From assembly GCF_026745355.1 (NCBI RefSeq), contig NC_079205.1, forward strand, positions 53,320,025 through 53,384,024: 64,000 nt of DNA, given 5' to 3'. Shown here in pieces: positions 48,111 to 59,512 of this stretch (the first letter of the stretch is position 1; every line of letters begins with the position of its first letter). The notes beneath the pieces are model-generated. The model saw only the letters and a program-made list of their open reading frames with translations, was not told where the DNA came from and did no database searches. A program made the position numbers and the translations under genes. The DNA comes from Beta vulgaris subsp. vulgaris. Taxonomy: Eukaryota > Streptophyta > Magnoliopsida > Caryophyllales > Amaranthaceae.

Positions 48111-48627
48111 CAGTGGCGTATCTAGGAATTTACTCATGGGGGTACGAATACGTAAGTAGTTAGACTCGTTAATTTTTTTTTTTTTCAAAATAAAGCTTTA
48201 TTAACATTTTTTTTTTCTCCCTAAGTTTAAGTAAGAACTTAGATATAATTGCTAACTATTTAAGTGTTCAATATTTCAATTTAAATAACCAAATCATTAG
48301 AAATAAGCTGTTCAATTTAAAAACAATTGTTTAAGTATATAAATGAGAAATTTTTAGTTTCACACTAATAGTCATAGACCCATAGAGAGTAGTATATAGT
48401 AAAAGTGTTGAAGATAAATTAAACATGAGTCAAAGGGTAAGTAATTAAAAGCATAAAAAGAACTTTGTGGGGTTTTGAACTCAAGACCTCCTCATAAATT
48501 CATGGATCTTTCTTTTCCCTTTTGCTACCAACAAGACAAACCTCAACTTATTGATTTGTTTTCACTATTTTCCATAAATAATGGGGGTACAACTGTCCCC
48601 CTTGTACCCCCTCTAGATCCGCCCATG
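48111..48627. mobile_element. hAT-like non-autonomous element
   Basis: Ends CAGTGGCGTATCTAG and (reverse) CATGGGCGGATCTAG are inverted. They are flanked by the exact 8-bp duplication CTCCTTTA (48103-48110, 48628-48635). 517 bp, AT-rich, no transposase. A relative with similar ends sits in SDS intron 2. Confidence 0.85.
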
Positions 48628-48808
48628 CTCCTTTAATACCAATAAATAAGATCGGATCCTGATTTTAACATCTCAAAGAATGAAAAATATTACTTAATTA
48701 GAAGCATTATAGTTGACCATCTCAATCAAAACTCCCTTGAGAGATAGGGTTAGTGCCTCCTCGAGAGATAGGACGGCCTCCCCGTGTGGGTAGATTTCCC
48801 GATCAATT

Positions 48809-49570
48809 ATGGCGAAAAATCTATCAATCCAATGCTCAAAATTACGGATTTCTGACGAAGAGAATGAAATTGTGGACTTAGGAGATGTTATTTCACCGGA
48901 AGTTGATGACCAAGTTTCTTTGATGCTAGTAGGATGCCTCGTCACAGATCGACCCTTTAACCTCGATGCTTTTAAGAAGACTATGGTTATGGCTTGGGCA
49001 GTGTCGAAGAAGGTGGTGATTCAGGCGGTGGCTGCGAATCTTTTTGTTATCCATTTCTTTCATTGGCGTGACAAGGAGAAAGTGATGGAAGGTCGACCAT
49101 GGTGCTTTGATCAGCACTTATTGGTTTTGAACGAGTTGTCGGGTGATGAACAGCCAACAAAAATTCCACTCAATCTGTCTCCTTTTTGGGTACGTATATA
49201 TCATTTGCCCTTTAACTGTCGTTCCGATAATGATGTACGTGCCATTACTGTTGCATTGGGATTGGTGTTAAGCATCGAACCTGATGCCCTAGGGCTTAAT
49301 AAATATCGTAGGGTTAAAGTGTTATTGGATGTTAATAAACCCCTGCGACGTATACAAAAAATTAAAGGAAAAAATGGTACTACTTTGACGATTGAGTTTA
49401 AGTATGAACGCTTGCCTTATTTTTGTTTCAAGTGTGGGGTGATGGGACATGGAGAAAAGGACTGCCCTAGTGCCCTTGATGATCCGCAGGATGGTAACTT
49501 TGGCTGGGGACTTTGGTTAAAGGCCTCTCCTCGAAAAGGGAGGTCTCGCTATTTAGAGGAAGAGGCATAA
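48809..49570 (+). CDS. LINE-B ORF1: DUF4283 and CCHC zinc-knuckle protein
   Basis: An uninterrupted 253-aa frame starting MAKNLSIQCSKLRISDEENE. A DUF4283-like domain covers about residues 25-150 (VMEGRPWCFDQHLLVLNEL, SPFWVRIYHLPFN). It is followed by a basic linker, a zinc knuckle (CFKCGVMGHGEKDC, CX2CX4HX4C, near residues 210-223) and the WGLWLKASPRKG block. Such proteins bind the LINE RNA. It ends with TAA at 49568-49570. A plus-strand GC-richer stretch of about 650 bp with stops separates it from ORF2. The frame is intact although ORF2 is damaged. Confidence 0.9.
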   Translation: MAKNLSIQCSKLRISDEENEIVDLGDVISPEVDDQVSLMLVGCLVTDRPFNLDAFKKTMVMAWAVSKKVVIQAVAANLFVIHFFHWRDKEKVMEGRPWCFDQHLLVLNELSGDEQPTKIPLNLSPFWVRIYHLPFNCRSDNDVRAITVALGLVLSIEPDALGLNKYRRVKVLLDVNKPLRRIQKIKGKNGTTLTIEFKYERLPYFCFKCGVMGHGEKDCPSALDDPQDGNFGWGLWLKASPRKGRSRYLEEEA

Positions 49571-50220
49571 GTGATGTCGAACCGTAAACTGGTTTTTGTG
49601 GTGAAGAGTAATGATGATATAGGGCCTTGTTCATCTGGTTCGAGGGATGGTGTTTCTCCTCCCATTAATCAGGAGTGTATGCATGATAATAGGGATAATA
49701 CGAATAATTTTGCTAAGGGGGATACAAGTTTGGATGGGGCGTTGCATTAAGGCTCGCGGATGAGGCTGGGTGTTGTGGGTGTTGTGAGTGCTGGTGTTCA
49801 AGATTGCGCGAGGGATGACGGAGTGGAGCCACAAAAGTGCGAGAGGGAGGTGGTGTGGTGGGGGATGACATCGTAGGAGGGCTGCGATAGAATGAGAAGC
49901 CGACGCCTGCTGTGTCGGGGGAGGGGATACTGCTGCCTCCTTTTGTCATAGGGGTGGGCGGTGGTGGTGTTAAGAAGCCTAAAACAGTGCATCGTAAAGG
50001 AGTTCGAGGGGGGGTTAACTTGGTGTCCCAACGAGCTCATATGGCGAAGGAGGAGAAAAGGAAGGAGTGGATGGTGGATGAGTTTGCTGATGGTTTTGAC
50101 GTGTAGTTGGGCAAGGTGGAAGTGTCTAGTAAGAAATTGAAAGTTGATAATGGTGGTGATGGGAACGATGTTTCCTTGACAGTAGCGGAGGTTGTGTGAT
50201 CCAACCCCGCGAAGGACAAT

Positions 50221-53200
50221 GAAAACCTTCAGATGGAACTGCCAGGGTTTGGGCAACCCTCGGACAGTTAAAACTCTCCAATTTTGGTGTTGGAGAGAGC
50301 GTCCAAATTTGGTCTTTTTGATGGAGACCAAGATCGATTCGAAAAAATTGCAGCTTGTTAAAGAGAAGTGTGGTTTTGTTGATGGTTTATGTTTGAGTAG
50401 TCGGGGTTTATCGGGTGGTCTGGATTTTTGGTGGGGGGATATTAATGTGAGGGTGGTGTCTTTTTCGGCTCATCATGTGTTTGTGGAGATTTGTGATGGG
50501 AATGATGTACCGGTTTGGGCTGTGGTGGGCATTTACGGATGACCGGAAACGGAAAATAAACATTTGACGTGGAGTTTGATGCGATCTCTTAAGAGGGAGG
50601 AGCTGTTAGACGGGAGAGACTCGTTGATGCTTTTCGAGAGGTGGTGGAGTTGTGTGAGCTGCGCGACTTGGGTTTTCGAGGGAGTACCTTTACATGGCAA
50701 AGGGGTAATGATTCCGAGTCTTTGATTAGAGAGAGATTGGATAGGTTTTTGGCGAGTGAGGATTGGTGTGGGCTATTTTCTCACTCTTTGGTTCGAAATT
50801 ATCCGATCTATAAGTCGGACCACACCCCTATACTATTGACGGCTGATGTTCGACCTCAACGAGGGGGAAAGAAGAAGATGTTTTATTTTGAGGCGCTATG
50901 GTTGTCGAATTCGGAATGTGATGAGATCGTTAAGAATTCTTGGGGGGCCGATGTTGGGGTGGATATTGAGTCGAGGGTGGCATCATGTTCGGCACATTTG
51001 GATACTTGGGCAGCGTCCACTTTTGGGGATTTGAAGAAGAGGGTGAAACAGAAGGAGGAGGAGCTTGAGTTATGGCAGGCGAGAGTTCTAGATGGCGCTA
51101 TGTTAGACAAGTGTAGGGAGTTAGTGGGTGAACTGGATGAGCTTCATAGACTTGAAGAGTCTTATTGGCACGCAAGGGCGAGAATGAATGAATTGCGAGA
51201 TGGTGATAAGAACACTTCCTATTTTCATCATAAGGCCAGTCATCGAAAACGCCGCAATACCATTTCACAGTTACACATGATGAGCGTGGAGTGTTACAGC
51301 AGGAGGAGGAGGATATCGGAGATATTATTTCTGCTTATTTTACTAACATCTTTTCTTCTTCTCTCCCTTCGGGATTTGATGAAGCTTTGACATGTCTCTC
51401 TTCTAAAATTTCGGATGGCTCCAATTTTAGTCTGATTGCCGAGCCTACAAGGGATGAGAGTCATTATGCTTTATTTCAGATGCACCCAAATAAAGCTCCT
51501 GGTGTTGATGGTATGTATGCTTTGTTTTATCAAAAGTTTTGGCATATTGTGGGTGATGATGTGGTCGCTTTTGTGAAGGAATGGTGGAATGGTAGTATTG
51601 ACTTGCAGACATTGAACAAAACTTGTATCACTCTTATTCCTAAATGTCAACATCCTCTCCATATCGGTGACTTTCGGCCTATTAGTCTATGTAACGTGCT
51701 TTATAAAGTGATTTCTAAAGTAATGGCTAATCGACTCAAAGTTATCCTTCCTGATCTGATTTCCTCTCATCAGAGTGCATTTGTGCCTGGTCGTCTCATT
51801 ACTGATAATGCTATGATTGCTTTTGAAATCTTTCACTATATGAAGCGTTCTGGTGATTGTAAATCTGGGTCGATGGCGTACAAGTTGGATATGAGCAAGG
51901 CTTATGATAGGGTGGAATAGTTTTTTCTGGAGCAGTGATGATAAAGTTGGGTTTCTGTGAGAGCTGGATCCGCCGAGTTATGAATTGCCTATCTAGTGTT
52001 TCGTACTCTTTTAAATTGAATGGAAAGGTGACAAGGAACATTATACCATCGAGGGGGCTTCGGCAGGGAGATCTGTTGTCCCCGTACTTGTTCCTCCTGT
52101 GTGTCGAAGCTTTTTCGGCTCTGTTGACTAAGGCAGCGGATCATGGAAAGATTCATGGAGCTAGGGTATGTCGTTCTGCTCCCCGAATATCTCATTTATT
52201 TTTTTGCTGATGATAGTATTCTTTTTGCTAGAGCTACACTTCAGGAGTGCTCTGTTGTGGCTGATATTATCAGTGTGTATGAAAGAGAATCTGGTCAGAA
52301 AATTAATTTCAATAAATCTGAAGTGTCTTTTAGCAAAAATATGGATGATAATAGGAGATTGGAGATACGCACTATGTTTGGAGTTCGAGAAGTGGTAAAA
52401 CATGACAAGTATTTGGGGCTTCCGACACTAATAGGTAGATCGAAGAAGGTTGTGTTTGCAGTATTGAAGGAGAGAGTGTGGAAAAAATTGCAGGGGTGGA
52501 AGGAGAAGTTGTTGTCCAAAGCAGGGAAGGAGGTGTTGATTAAAGCGGTGATACAATCAATCCCAACTTATATGATGAGTCTTTTCGCTATTCCGACTGG
52601 CATATTGGATGACATCAATTTTATGTGTGCCCGTTTCTGGTGGGGGGCTAGGGGGATGGAACGAAAGATGCATTGGATTAGCTAGGAGAAGTTATGTTTG
52701 CCGAAATCTTTTGGTTGACTGGGGTTCCGGGATTTGAAGACTTTTAACCAAGTGTTGTTAGCCAAGCAAGGATGAAGGTTGGTGTGTGATACGGGGGGCC
52801 TAGCTTACCAAGTGTTGCATGCACGCTATTTTAAGCATGATGATTTTCTAGACTCGCGCAGAGGTTATGATCCTAGCTTTGTGGCGCGGAGTATTTGGGG
52901 TGCTAAGTCGTTGCTTCTTGAGGGCTTGAAATGAAGAGTTGGGAATGGGGTTAATATTCGAGTATGGGACATGGCTTGGCTACCGGGAGACTCGAATTCG
53001 GTTGTTCCTACACCGAATATGGAGAGCCCGAATGACTTGATGGTGGCGGACTTAATTGATGACAATTGGAGGTGGGATAAGGAGGCTTTGGCTCAACATT
53101 TTACCGAGGAGGATGCGGCTTTGGTTAGAGAGATACCTTTGAGTGAACGGAAACCTGTTGATGTCCAGTATTGGTGGCCTGTAAAAGACGGGGTTTACAC

Positions 53201-54244
53201 AACCAAGTCAGGCTATTGGCTTGGTCGATTAGGCCACTTGAAAGGGTGGATGAACCGGTTTGGAGGGGGTAATGGTGATGCATGGTCCATCATTTGGAAT
53301 CTTGGGGGGCCACCGAAATTAGCTCACTTTTTATGGCGAGCTTGTGTGGCTGCCCTGGCTACGAGGGGTCGGTTGTATGATAGGCATCTTCTTGTTGATG
53401 GCACTTGTGCTCATTGTGCAGAACAAAGTGAGTCGATTGTTCATGCTATTTGTACATGTTCCCTTGTTGCTCCCATATGGGATTCATCTCCTTTTCATCA
53501 ACTTATTGTGGATTGCCCTTCTTCTTCGTTTGTGGAGTTATTTATGTGGATGCATTCGAAGCTGGACCGCTCCGATCTACTATCTTTTGCTAGCCTTGCG
53601 TGGGCTGCTTGGTCCTTTCGCAATTCCGTGACTCACGCTGAGCCGTGGCAAATGCCCAGGTAGGTGCACTTGGTTTTATGCGGCTTGTGAATGATTATAA
53701 GAACTATGTGGGTGCTATTTTTACTCGACCTACTGGGCTGAGTGGTGTGATTTCTCGCGCCACATGGGTCGGGCCACAAGCTGGTGTTGTGCGCATTAAT
53801 ACGGATGCCGCCATTCTAGGAGATGAAGGCGTGGGCTTGGGGGTTGTGATTCGTGATTCGGTTGGACATGTGTGTGTTGTTGTTGTCCGTCATGCCCATA
53901 CTCGCTGGTCCGCAGCTATGGCCGAGGCAATGGCGGCCAAATTCGACCTTCTTACTGCGCGTCGGCTGGGGTATGGAAATGTCGAGCTTGAGGTGGATGC
54001 GTTGAATCTTGTTAAGGCCGTTGCTTTAAAGCGTGTTGGAAGGGCGCCTATTGATTTGATCTATGAAGATATTAGAATGTTGGGGGATAATTTCACTTCT
54101 TTTACTTCTTCTCATGTGAAGAGGTGTGGGAATACGGTGGCTCATTTAATTGCTAGATATTTGCCTATGAATGGCTATGAACAATTGTATGTTAACAATT
54201 TTCCGCCAGGCGTCTTCGCTTTGGCGGAACTTGATTTTGGTTAA
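50221..54244 (+). pseudogene. LINE-B ORF2: endonuclease, reverse transcriptase, RNase H, damaged
   Basis: ATG 50221 opens an APE endonuclease (TFRWNCQGLGNPRTVKTL, METKIDSKKLQLVKEKCGF). It meets TGA at 50540, and compared with LINE-A about 75 bp carrying the catalytic GDFNE block are missing near 50590-50600. RT lies at about 51300-52700 (NKAPGVDGMYALFYQKFW, FRPISLCNVLYKVISKVMAN, HQSAFVPGRLITDN, FFADDSILFARA). A TAG at 51918 and frameshifts near 51930 and 52150 interrupt it. Further stops occur near 52683-52935. The RT zinc-binding region is at 52971-53640. The RNase H domain is at 53780-54200 (NTDAAILGD, MAEAMAAKF, EVDALNLVK, NTVAHLIAR) and ends at TAA 54242-54244. Confidence 0.92.
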
Positions 54245-54296
54245 TATATTTCCTCACTGTTTCCCCTCAAAAAAAAAAAAAAAATTGACCATCTCA

Positions 54297-56250
54297 TATA
54301 CCTCAAAACCAAATTACAAGCGAGCACTCAAGAGTAGATAAAGTTTATATATAGTAGTAGATAACATTTCTATACTATTAGAATTTTTTCTTATCTTTAT
54401 TAGTTTCCAATTTCCAATTTCCTGAAAAACTAAAAACAAAATTATGAAAATAAGTAGTTTTCACTTTTATTAGTTTGAGCCCGTTTTTGGAGAGACGGTC
54501 TCACTTTAGTGTTAACGTGAGACCGCTGATGTCATGATGACATCACACATGTGCATCAAACCAGCGGTAAAATTAGTTAAGCGCTTGTACCTATTAGTTA
54601 TGCTAGCCTTAAATTTACTTCTGGATGAATTAGTTAAGCGATGAAGTATATTTGTTAAGCGATGGAGTATATTAGTTATATCATATATTCCAGATTATAA
54701 TGCATTTTATTGACTCTAACTTCAGTATCACACATAAACATTCTCTCTTTCTTCTCTAATCTATCGAGACGCCCTAAAACCTGTATTGTTTTCTCCTCCA
54801 TTCTCTGCATACAACCTGCATTGAATGTTTAATTTGGATGTAAGTAGAATATTTGAGCACGAGTTTGCATTGAAGCGTCTCGACCAACATGACAAACAAA
54901 CTGATGCAATTAAAAGAAAAACAAAAGAAGTATTTATTTTTAATAGGTAAAAAGTTAAGTATGTATACGGATATGGATCTAACTCTTTCGACTTGAATAA
55001 TCCATAGGAGATGGATGTTGTTGCTTTCGAGGATGTGCCTCTCAACTTGAATAATCGATCAGCACCAGATGCGCTGCAAACTCAAACCTAATTTTAAACA
55101 CCTAGACCTAATGGGTCTTGAAATTCTAAACCCAAACCCTTAAAAACGGTTGGGTCCATGCCGTCTCTAGGCGCATTCAACACCAAATAAGCAATTTCGT
55201 TGTTTATATTAAACAAAACACATAATTGTTCATCTATATTTTCATATATATATATGACATGTCTATATAATACTTTTTGATAAGTCAGTGATATATTGTT
55301 AGACTCTTTTCAATCTAAACTTTTAAAATGTTAATTTTTAAAAGATTTACTAATACATAATCTCTATTATATAAGCCGAGGGGAGTTATGGTGTCCCCTT
55401 TGAAAAGACTTTTCAATCCTTCATTCAATAAAAAATATTACCTATTAAGATTTTGAAATTTTCCTCAATCATAGTCCTTCCTTATTTAAAATATGTATAT
55501 CAAAGGAAGTTGAGAAGTTCAAAGTAGCTAAAATAAACTTTCATAAAAATATGTATATTGAAAGAAAAAGTTTAAAATTGAAGAACAAATTAACATAACT
55601 AAAGTAATTTTCAAATCATATTACAAAACCAAAGACATAAAATTTTAATTTTACCTATACCTTGAAATGCAATAACAATATACCAACATCCATTAACATA
55701 AAAATACCTATAAAACGACTTCTTTATCAAGTAATTTGTATATTTTGTATTTACACTATATAATGTTTAATTAGAACTAATGATGATTGTAAATTACATC
55801 CTTCAAAATTATATTTAGATGAAGTTTAATAATAATAACCAAAATAATTCACCCTATGCTAAAAAAGCTAGTTAGTTAATAGTCGAAGATGGATAAGATA
55901 GAAAAAAATTACTGAAGGAGTACCTGATCTTTATGGTGTAACTCACTATTTTACGTATCTCATGAAACAATGACTTGGAACTCACAAAATAATAATATGC
56001 TGTTTTTCCTTGTAAGACACTAAATATCATAGCGTTGAAATATAATGAGGACTGAGGAGCAATCTGCTCCAAAGCTTCCTAACAATATAAAAAGTTGTAG
56101 ATTTTAACATGTTGGTTACCTAACCCATTAATGAATCAAATAATATAATCCTAAATTAAGTAATGAGTTGGGAGAGAAAATAAACTAATACCTTTTTATT
56201 TCACGAGAGTCTCAACAATAGTTTTTAATAATTCTTTAGAAATTTGAGTA
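54297..56250. other. Intergenic, AT-rich, with a small hairpin
   Basis: No gene. At about 54496-54526 GGTCTCAC and GTGAGACC form an 8-bp stem. Just after it TGATGTCA-TGA-TGACATCA (54528-54546) is a near-perfect palindrome. This resembles dispersed GAGACGGTCTC-type repeat debris. Nothing else recognised. Confidence 0.5.
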
Positions 56251-56650
56251 AGGGCGTATTTAGCACTAGCTTTTAGTGTTTTGATTCAGTCAAAATACTA
56301 ATTAAGAAAAATAGGAGTGTTTGGTTAAATAGTGATAATATGATATGAGTAGCTTTTAGTGGTAGAAATAGTATTTTGGTAGTGTTGGTCAAAAGCTATA
56401 ATCTGTAGCTTATGGAGTAGTGTTTAGTGGTATATAAACTTTATATTCAAGTTTCTTTTGAGTTTTTAACTAGTTATTTGTAAACAACTACTTTGAAAAC
56501 TTATTTTACTGAACATCAACATATTATACCACTACCTTGAAAGATAATAGCTAAAAGCTACACACCAACTACTAACAGCTACCAGCACAGCTAAAAGCTA
56601 CTCTCACAGTTAAAAGCTACCACTGCAACTACCGTTACCGAACACGCCCT
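56251..56650. mobile_element. Probable MITE with AGGGCGT ends
   Basis: The left end AGGGCGTATTTAGCACTAGC and the reverse of the right end AGGGCGTGTTCGGTAACGG are similar and inverted. The interior repeats AGCTTTTAG and AAAAGCTAC words in opposite halves. About 400 bp. No clear target duplication was found, so the superfamily (hAT or Harbinger) is open. Confidence 0.6.
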
Positions 56651-57541
56651 GGGTCATAATATTACTATTGTTTTTTTTATCTTATAAAACAAATGAGTTT
56701 CGATTTTAATAAAAATGATAAAATCAGACAAGTACAATGAATAACACTTTATAACTTAATTTTTAATAAATTCAGATAAGTTTCAATAAGTCCAGTTCAA
56801 ATAAGTTTAATAAGTTTGATTTAGGAAAATTAAGGTGAATAGAATATACCTAAAAGGTTAAAAAATAGTGCTTGAGAGAGTAATGGTTTAACTTTTGGTG
56901 TAACTTTTAGCAACAGAAAAAAGTATAGAATGAAAATACTAAAATAATAGCTTCTTAAAGTAGATTTAGTTATAAAGTAACTTTTGAGGGGTTAAAAATG
57001 GCTATGGAGTACTTATTGAGGGTATAAGTTGATTTAATTTTTTTTTTTTTGTTAATTTTACTATTTCAAGTTTCAACATATTATGTATTTTAAAAGTTAT
57101 TCTAAGCATTAGGGTTGGTTTAAGTGGTGAACTATCCCATCTTCACTAATAAAGTCTAGGTTTTAATTTCTATTTAAAGCATTTGCTTGGAATTTGGGAG
57201 AGGGAGTGGGATGTATGGTTGAACTTAGTCTCTGACTCTCTTAGCTATTTGTGGGGGCCTTATGAGAGGGCATGTTAGAGGATTTCTTCTTACCCATAAA
57301 AAACAAGTAATTCGAATAGGTAACTTGTTAATGCGCAAGTTCTTGAATGAGAAGGAACATAATAAATTATTTTACTATTTCAAACTTTGTTGTTATCGAA
57401 AACTAGGTGTTTTAAAGTTTATTTCACGAGGTAACTTGTTAATGCACCCATTTTTGACTTTAAAAGCAATTCATTTTTTTTAGAGACAGAAACAACCCAT
57501 TTTCATTAAAAATAAAGTGGTCTTACAAATAAATTTATCAT
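56651..57541. other. Intergenic, nothing recognised
   Basis: AT-rich sequence with short meaningless frames. Confidence 0.5.
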
Positions 57542-57550
57542 ATATTCGAT

Positions 57551-58196
57551 GGAGTCCACTCATGGTACACCCGGTTGTACCATGAGCATGGTTCACCCAG
57601 GGGCATTTTCATGATTAATTGGAACTTCAAGGGCACATTCGTAATTTCAAGTACTATCTCTCCTCTTCTTCTTTAGCGTGCTTCGCTGCCATTTTTTCCG
57701 GTGATGCTGCCGCTGCTTTTGTTGCTGCTCATTTCCGTCGATAAGGTGTCGTCTTCTTCCGGCGAAAACGATGGGTTTTAATCAAATCAGGGTTTTTCGA
57801 CGCCATTGTTGCAGATTTGTTTTGTTGTTGTTTTAATCGTTGCTCATTTGTTCAATTGTTCTGTTGTTGTTGTTGTTGTTCGGTTGTTGTTGTTTCAATT
57901 CTTCTCTCTCCTCCTTCCAAATCTTCCAACAATGGAGATTTAAAATTCGCAAAAAAAAAAAGAAGAAATTTCCAGATCTGAAAGTGAGGAAGATGATGAT
58001 GAGCAAATGACAAAGATGGCTCATTTGGGTAAAAGTGTTTGCTCATTTTCTTAAATTAGTAAAAAATACTTGCTCATTTGCTCATTTTGCTCATTTGCTC
58101 ATTGTTCATTGTTCATTTGCCCATTTGCTCATTTGGCGAAAATAGCCTTGGGGTGTACTATGAGCATGGTACACCCAGGTTTACTATAAAGATTCC
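57551..58196. mobile_element. Mutator-like element with gene-like filler (Pack-MULE candidate)
   Basis: Ends of about 50 bp are inverted with mismatches: left GGAGTCCACTCATGGTACAC, right reversed GGAATCTTTATAGTAAACC. Both continue into TGTACCATG and a CACCC block. The flanks ATATTCGAT (57542-57550) and ATATTTGAT (58197-58205) form a 9-bp duplication with one change. The interior is GC-richer at 57680-57830 (TCTTCCGGCGAAAACGATGG and similar), then has GTT repeats and a TTTGCTCAT-type array (58050-58135). Confidence 0.72.
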
Positions 58197-58205
58197 ATAT
58201 TTGAT

Positions 58206-59512
58206 GCACACAGTACTAGTTAACAACTAACCTACTAATCATTTTAAAATACAACATCAATATAACATGGTCAAATATATTTGAGAGAAGAAATACAAGT
58301 AAAAAGTCAAATTTCGTATCCCAAACCAATATTTATACACACAATCAATACTTCATATGATATCATATCTATAAACTCATGGTCTTATTTCAAAGATATA
58401 CTATAGGACTAACAATTCCCATTTTTTTCACACATTGAAGATCTATCTACCTAACCCAAAGTTAAATTACAAGTACCAACTTATAGACGACAATTCTAGA
58501 GTCAGCAAACTCAAAGGCCAAAAATACATGTCAAAGGACAATCGTCAATCAATATGACACTTATCTTCACAAGTCACAACACAACAATCTTATTCATTTC
58601 ATTCACACACAACAAAAATACTATAAGGGTATTTACGTAACTTCACTTAAAGAAAACAACACCCCAACAAATCGGCAAAGGCGTCGATAGTCAAGTAGGT
58701 CCACGCACTCATACTTGAAAAGACTAAAATACCCTTTTCGACGATCATCTCTTAAATCATCCCACCAAAATTTCTCTCGTCTAATTTTCTCTCTCCTCCC
58801 CTCTCTTTCTCTGGGGTTACGTCGGTATCTGGAATATTTTACCCCTCTCTCAGAAAAACAAAAAAACCCCAAAAAAAAAAATTCACTTTTTTTATTTTTA
58901 ATTTTTTTTGTATTTTTTTGATGTTGCTCTGTTGAAACACCACTCAGGAAAGGCTAGACAGAGAAAGAAAGAAAGGGGAGGGTGGGGGAGGAGAGAGAAA
59001 GTAGAAGAAAGAACACAGAAAAAAAAATACCCAAAAGAAAAGGGCATTTGTTAACACACTTATCTAATGTAATATTTGATGATTTGGGTTCAATAAAAAT
59101 TTGGGGAAAGAAGAAAAAATAAAGAGTATCATTGATTTATTTGACGTTTTTAGAAAGCTGTATTTTTTTTTTTGATATTGGGATTGATTTATTAGCCTTA
59201 TTGGGTGACATTTGATTATTAGGGTGGTGCGTTTTTTGTGTTTTAGTGAAGAAATTGTGGCTTATAATGGTAGTTTTGAGGGATTTGCTTCATGGGTTTT
59301 TCTGGGTTTTGGATTTTCGAAGTGGGTTTCTGAAATCTCTTTGGATTATCAGCTTTTACTCTGATTGAGATTAAAGCTGTTTTTTTTAGGGTTTTTGGAA
59401 TTAATTTAAGAGTGTGTTTACTGTTTTTTTTAGATGATAATTTGGGTGTTATTAGGTTGAGTTGGGATTTTTCTTTTTTATAATTTTGTTTGGTTATTTG
59501 AGGGGTTTGAAG
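58206..59512 (+). promoter_or_regulatory. Upstream region and 5' UTR of the CW-type zinc-finger gene
   Basis: No gene. CT-rich sequence at 58765-58815 and a GA-rich run at 58955-59015 lie 500-750 bp before the start codon, within or near the probable 5' UTR/core promoter. No definite TATA box was assigned. Confidence 0.45.

Larger units (their letters stand above)
48725..54284 (+). mobile_element. LINE-B, full-length L1-type retrotransposon
   Basis: The element runs from 48725 through a short 5' UTR, intact ORF1, a 650-bp inter-ORF stretch and a damaged ORF2 to a poly-A at 54269-54284. The exact 12-bp duplication TTGACCATCTCA flanks it (48713-48724, 54285-54296). It is related to LINE-A throughout (same ORF1 and ORF2 architecture) but lies in the opposite orientation. 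Confidence 0.95.

Noticed and set aside
57833..58046. Minus-strand frames rich in Q and N
   Set aside because: They are translations of a GTT/CAA simple repeat inside the Mutator-like element.
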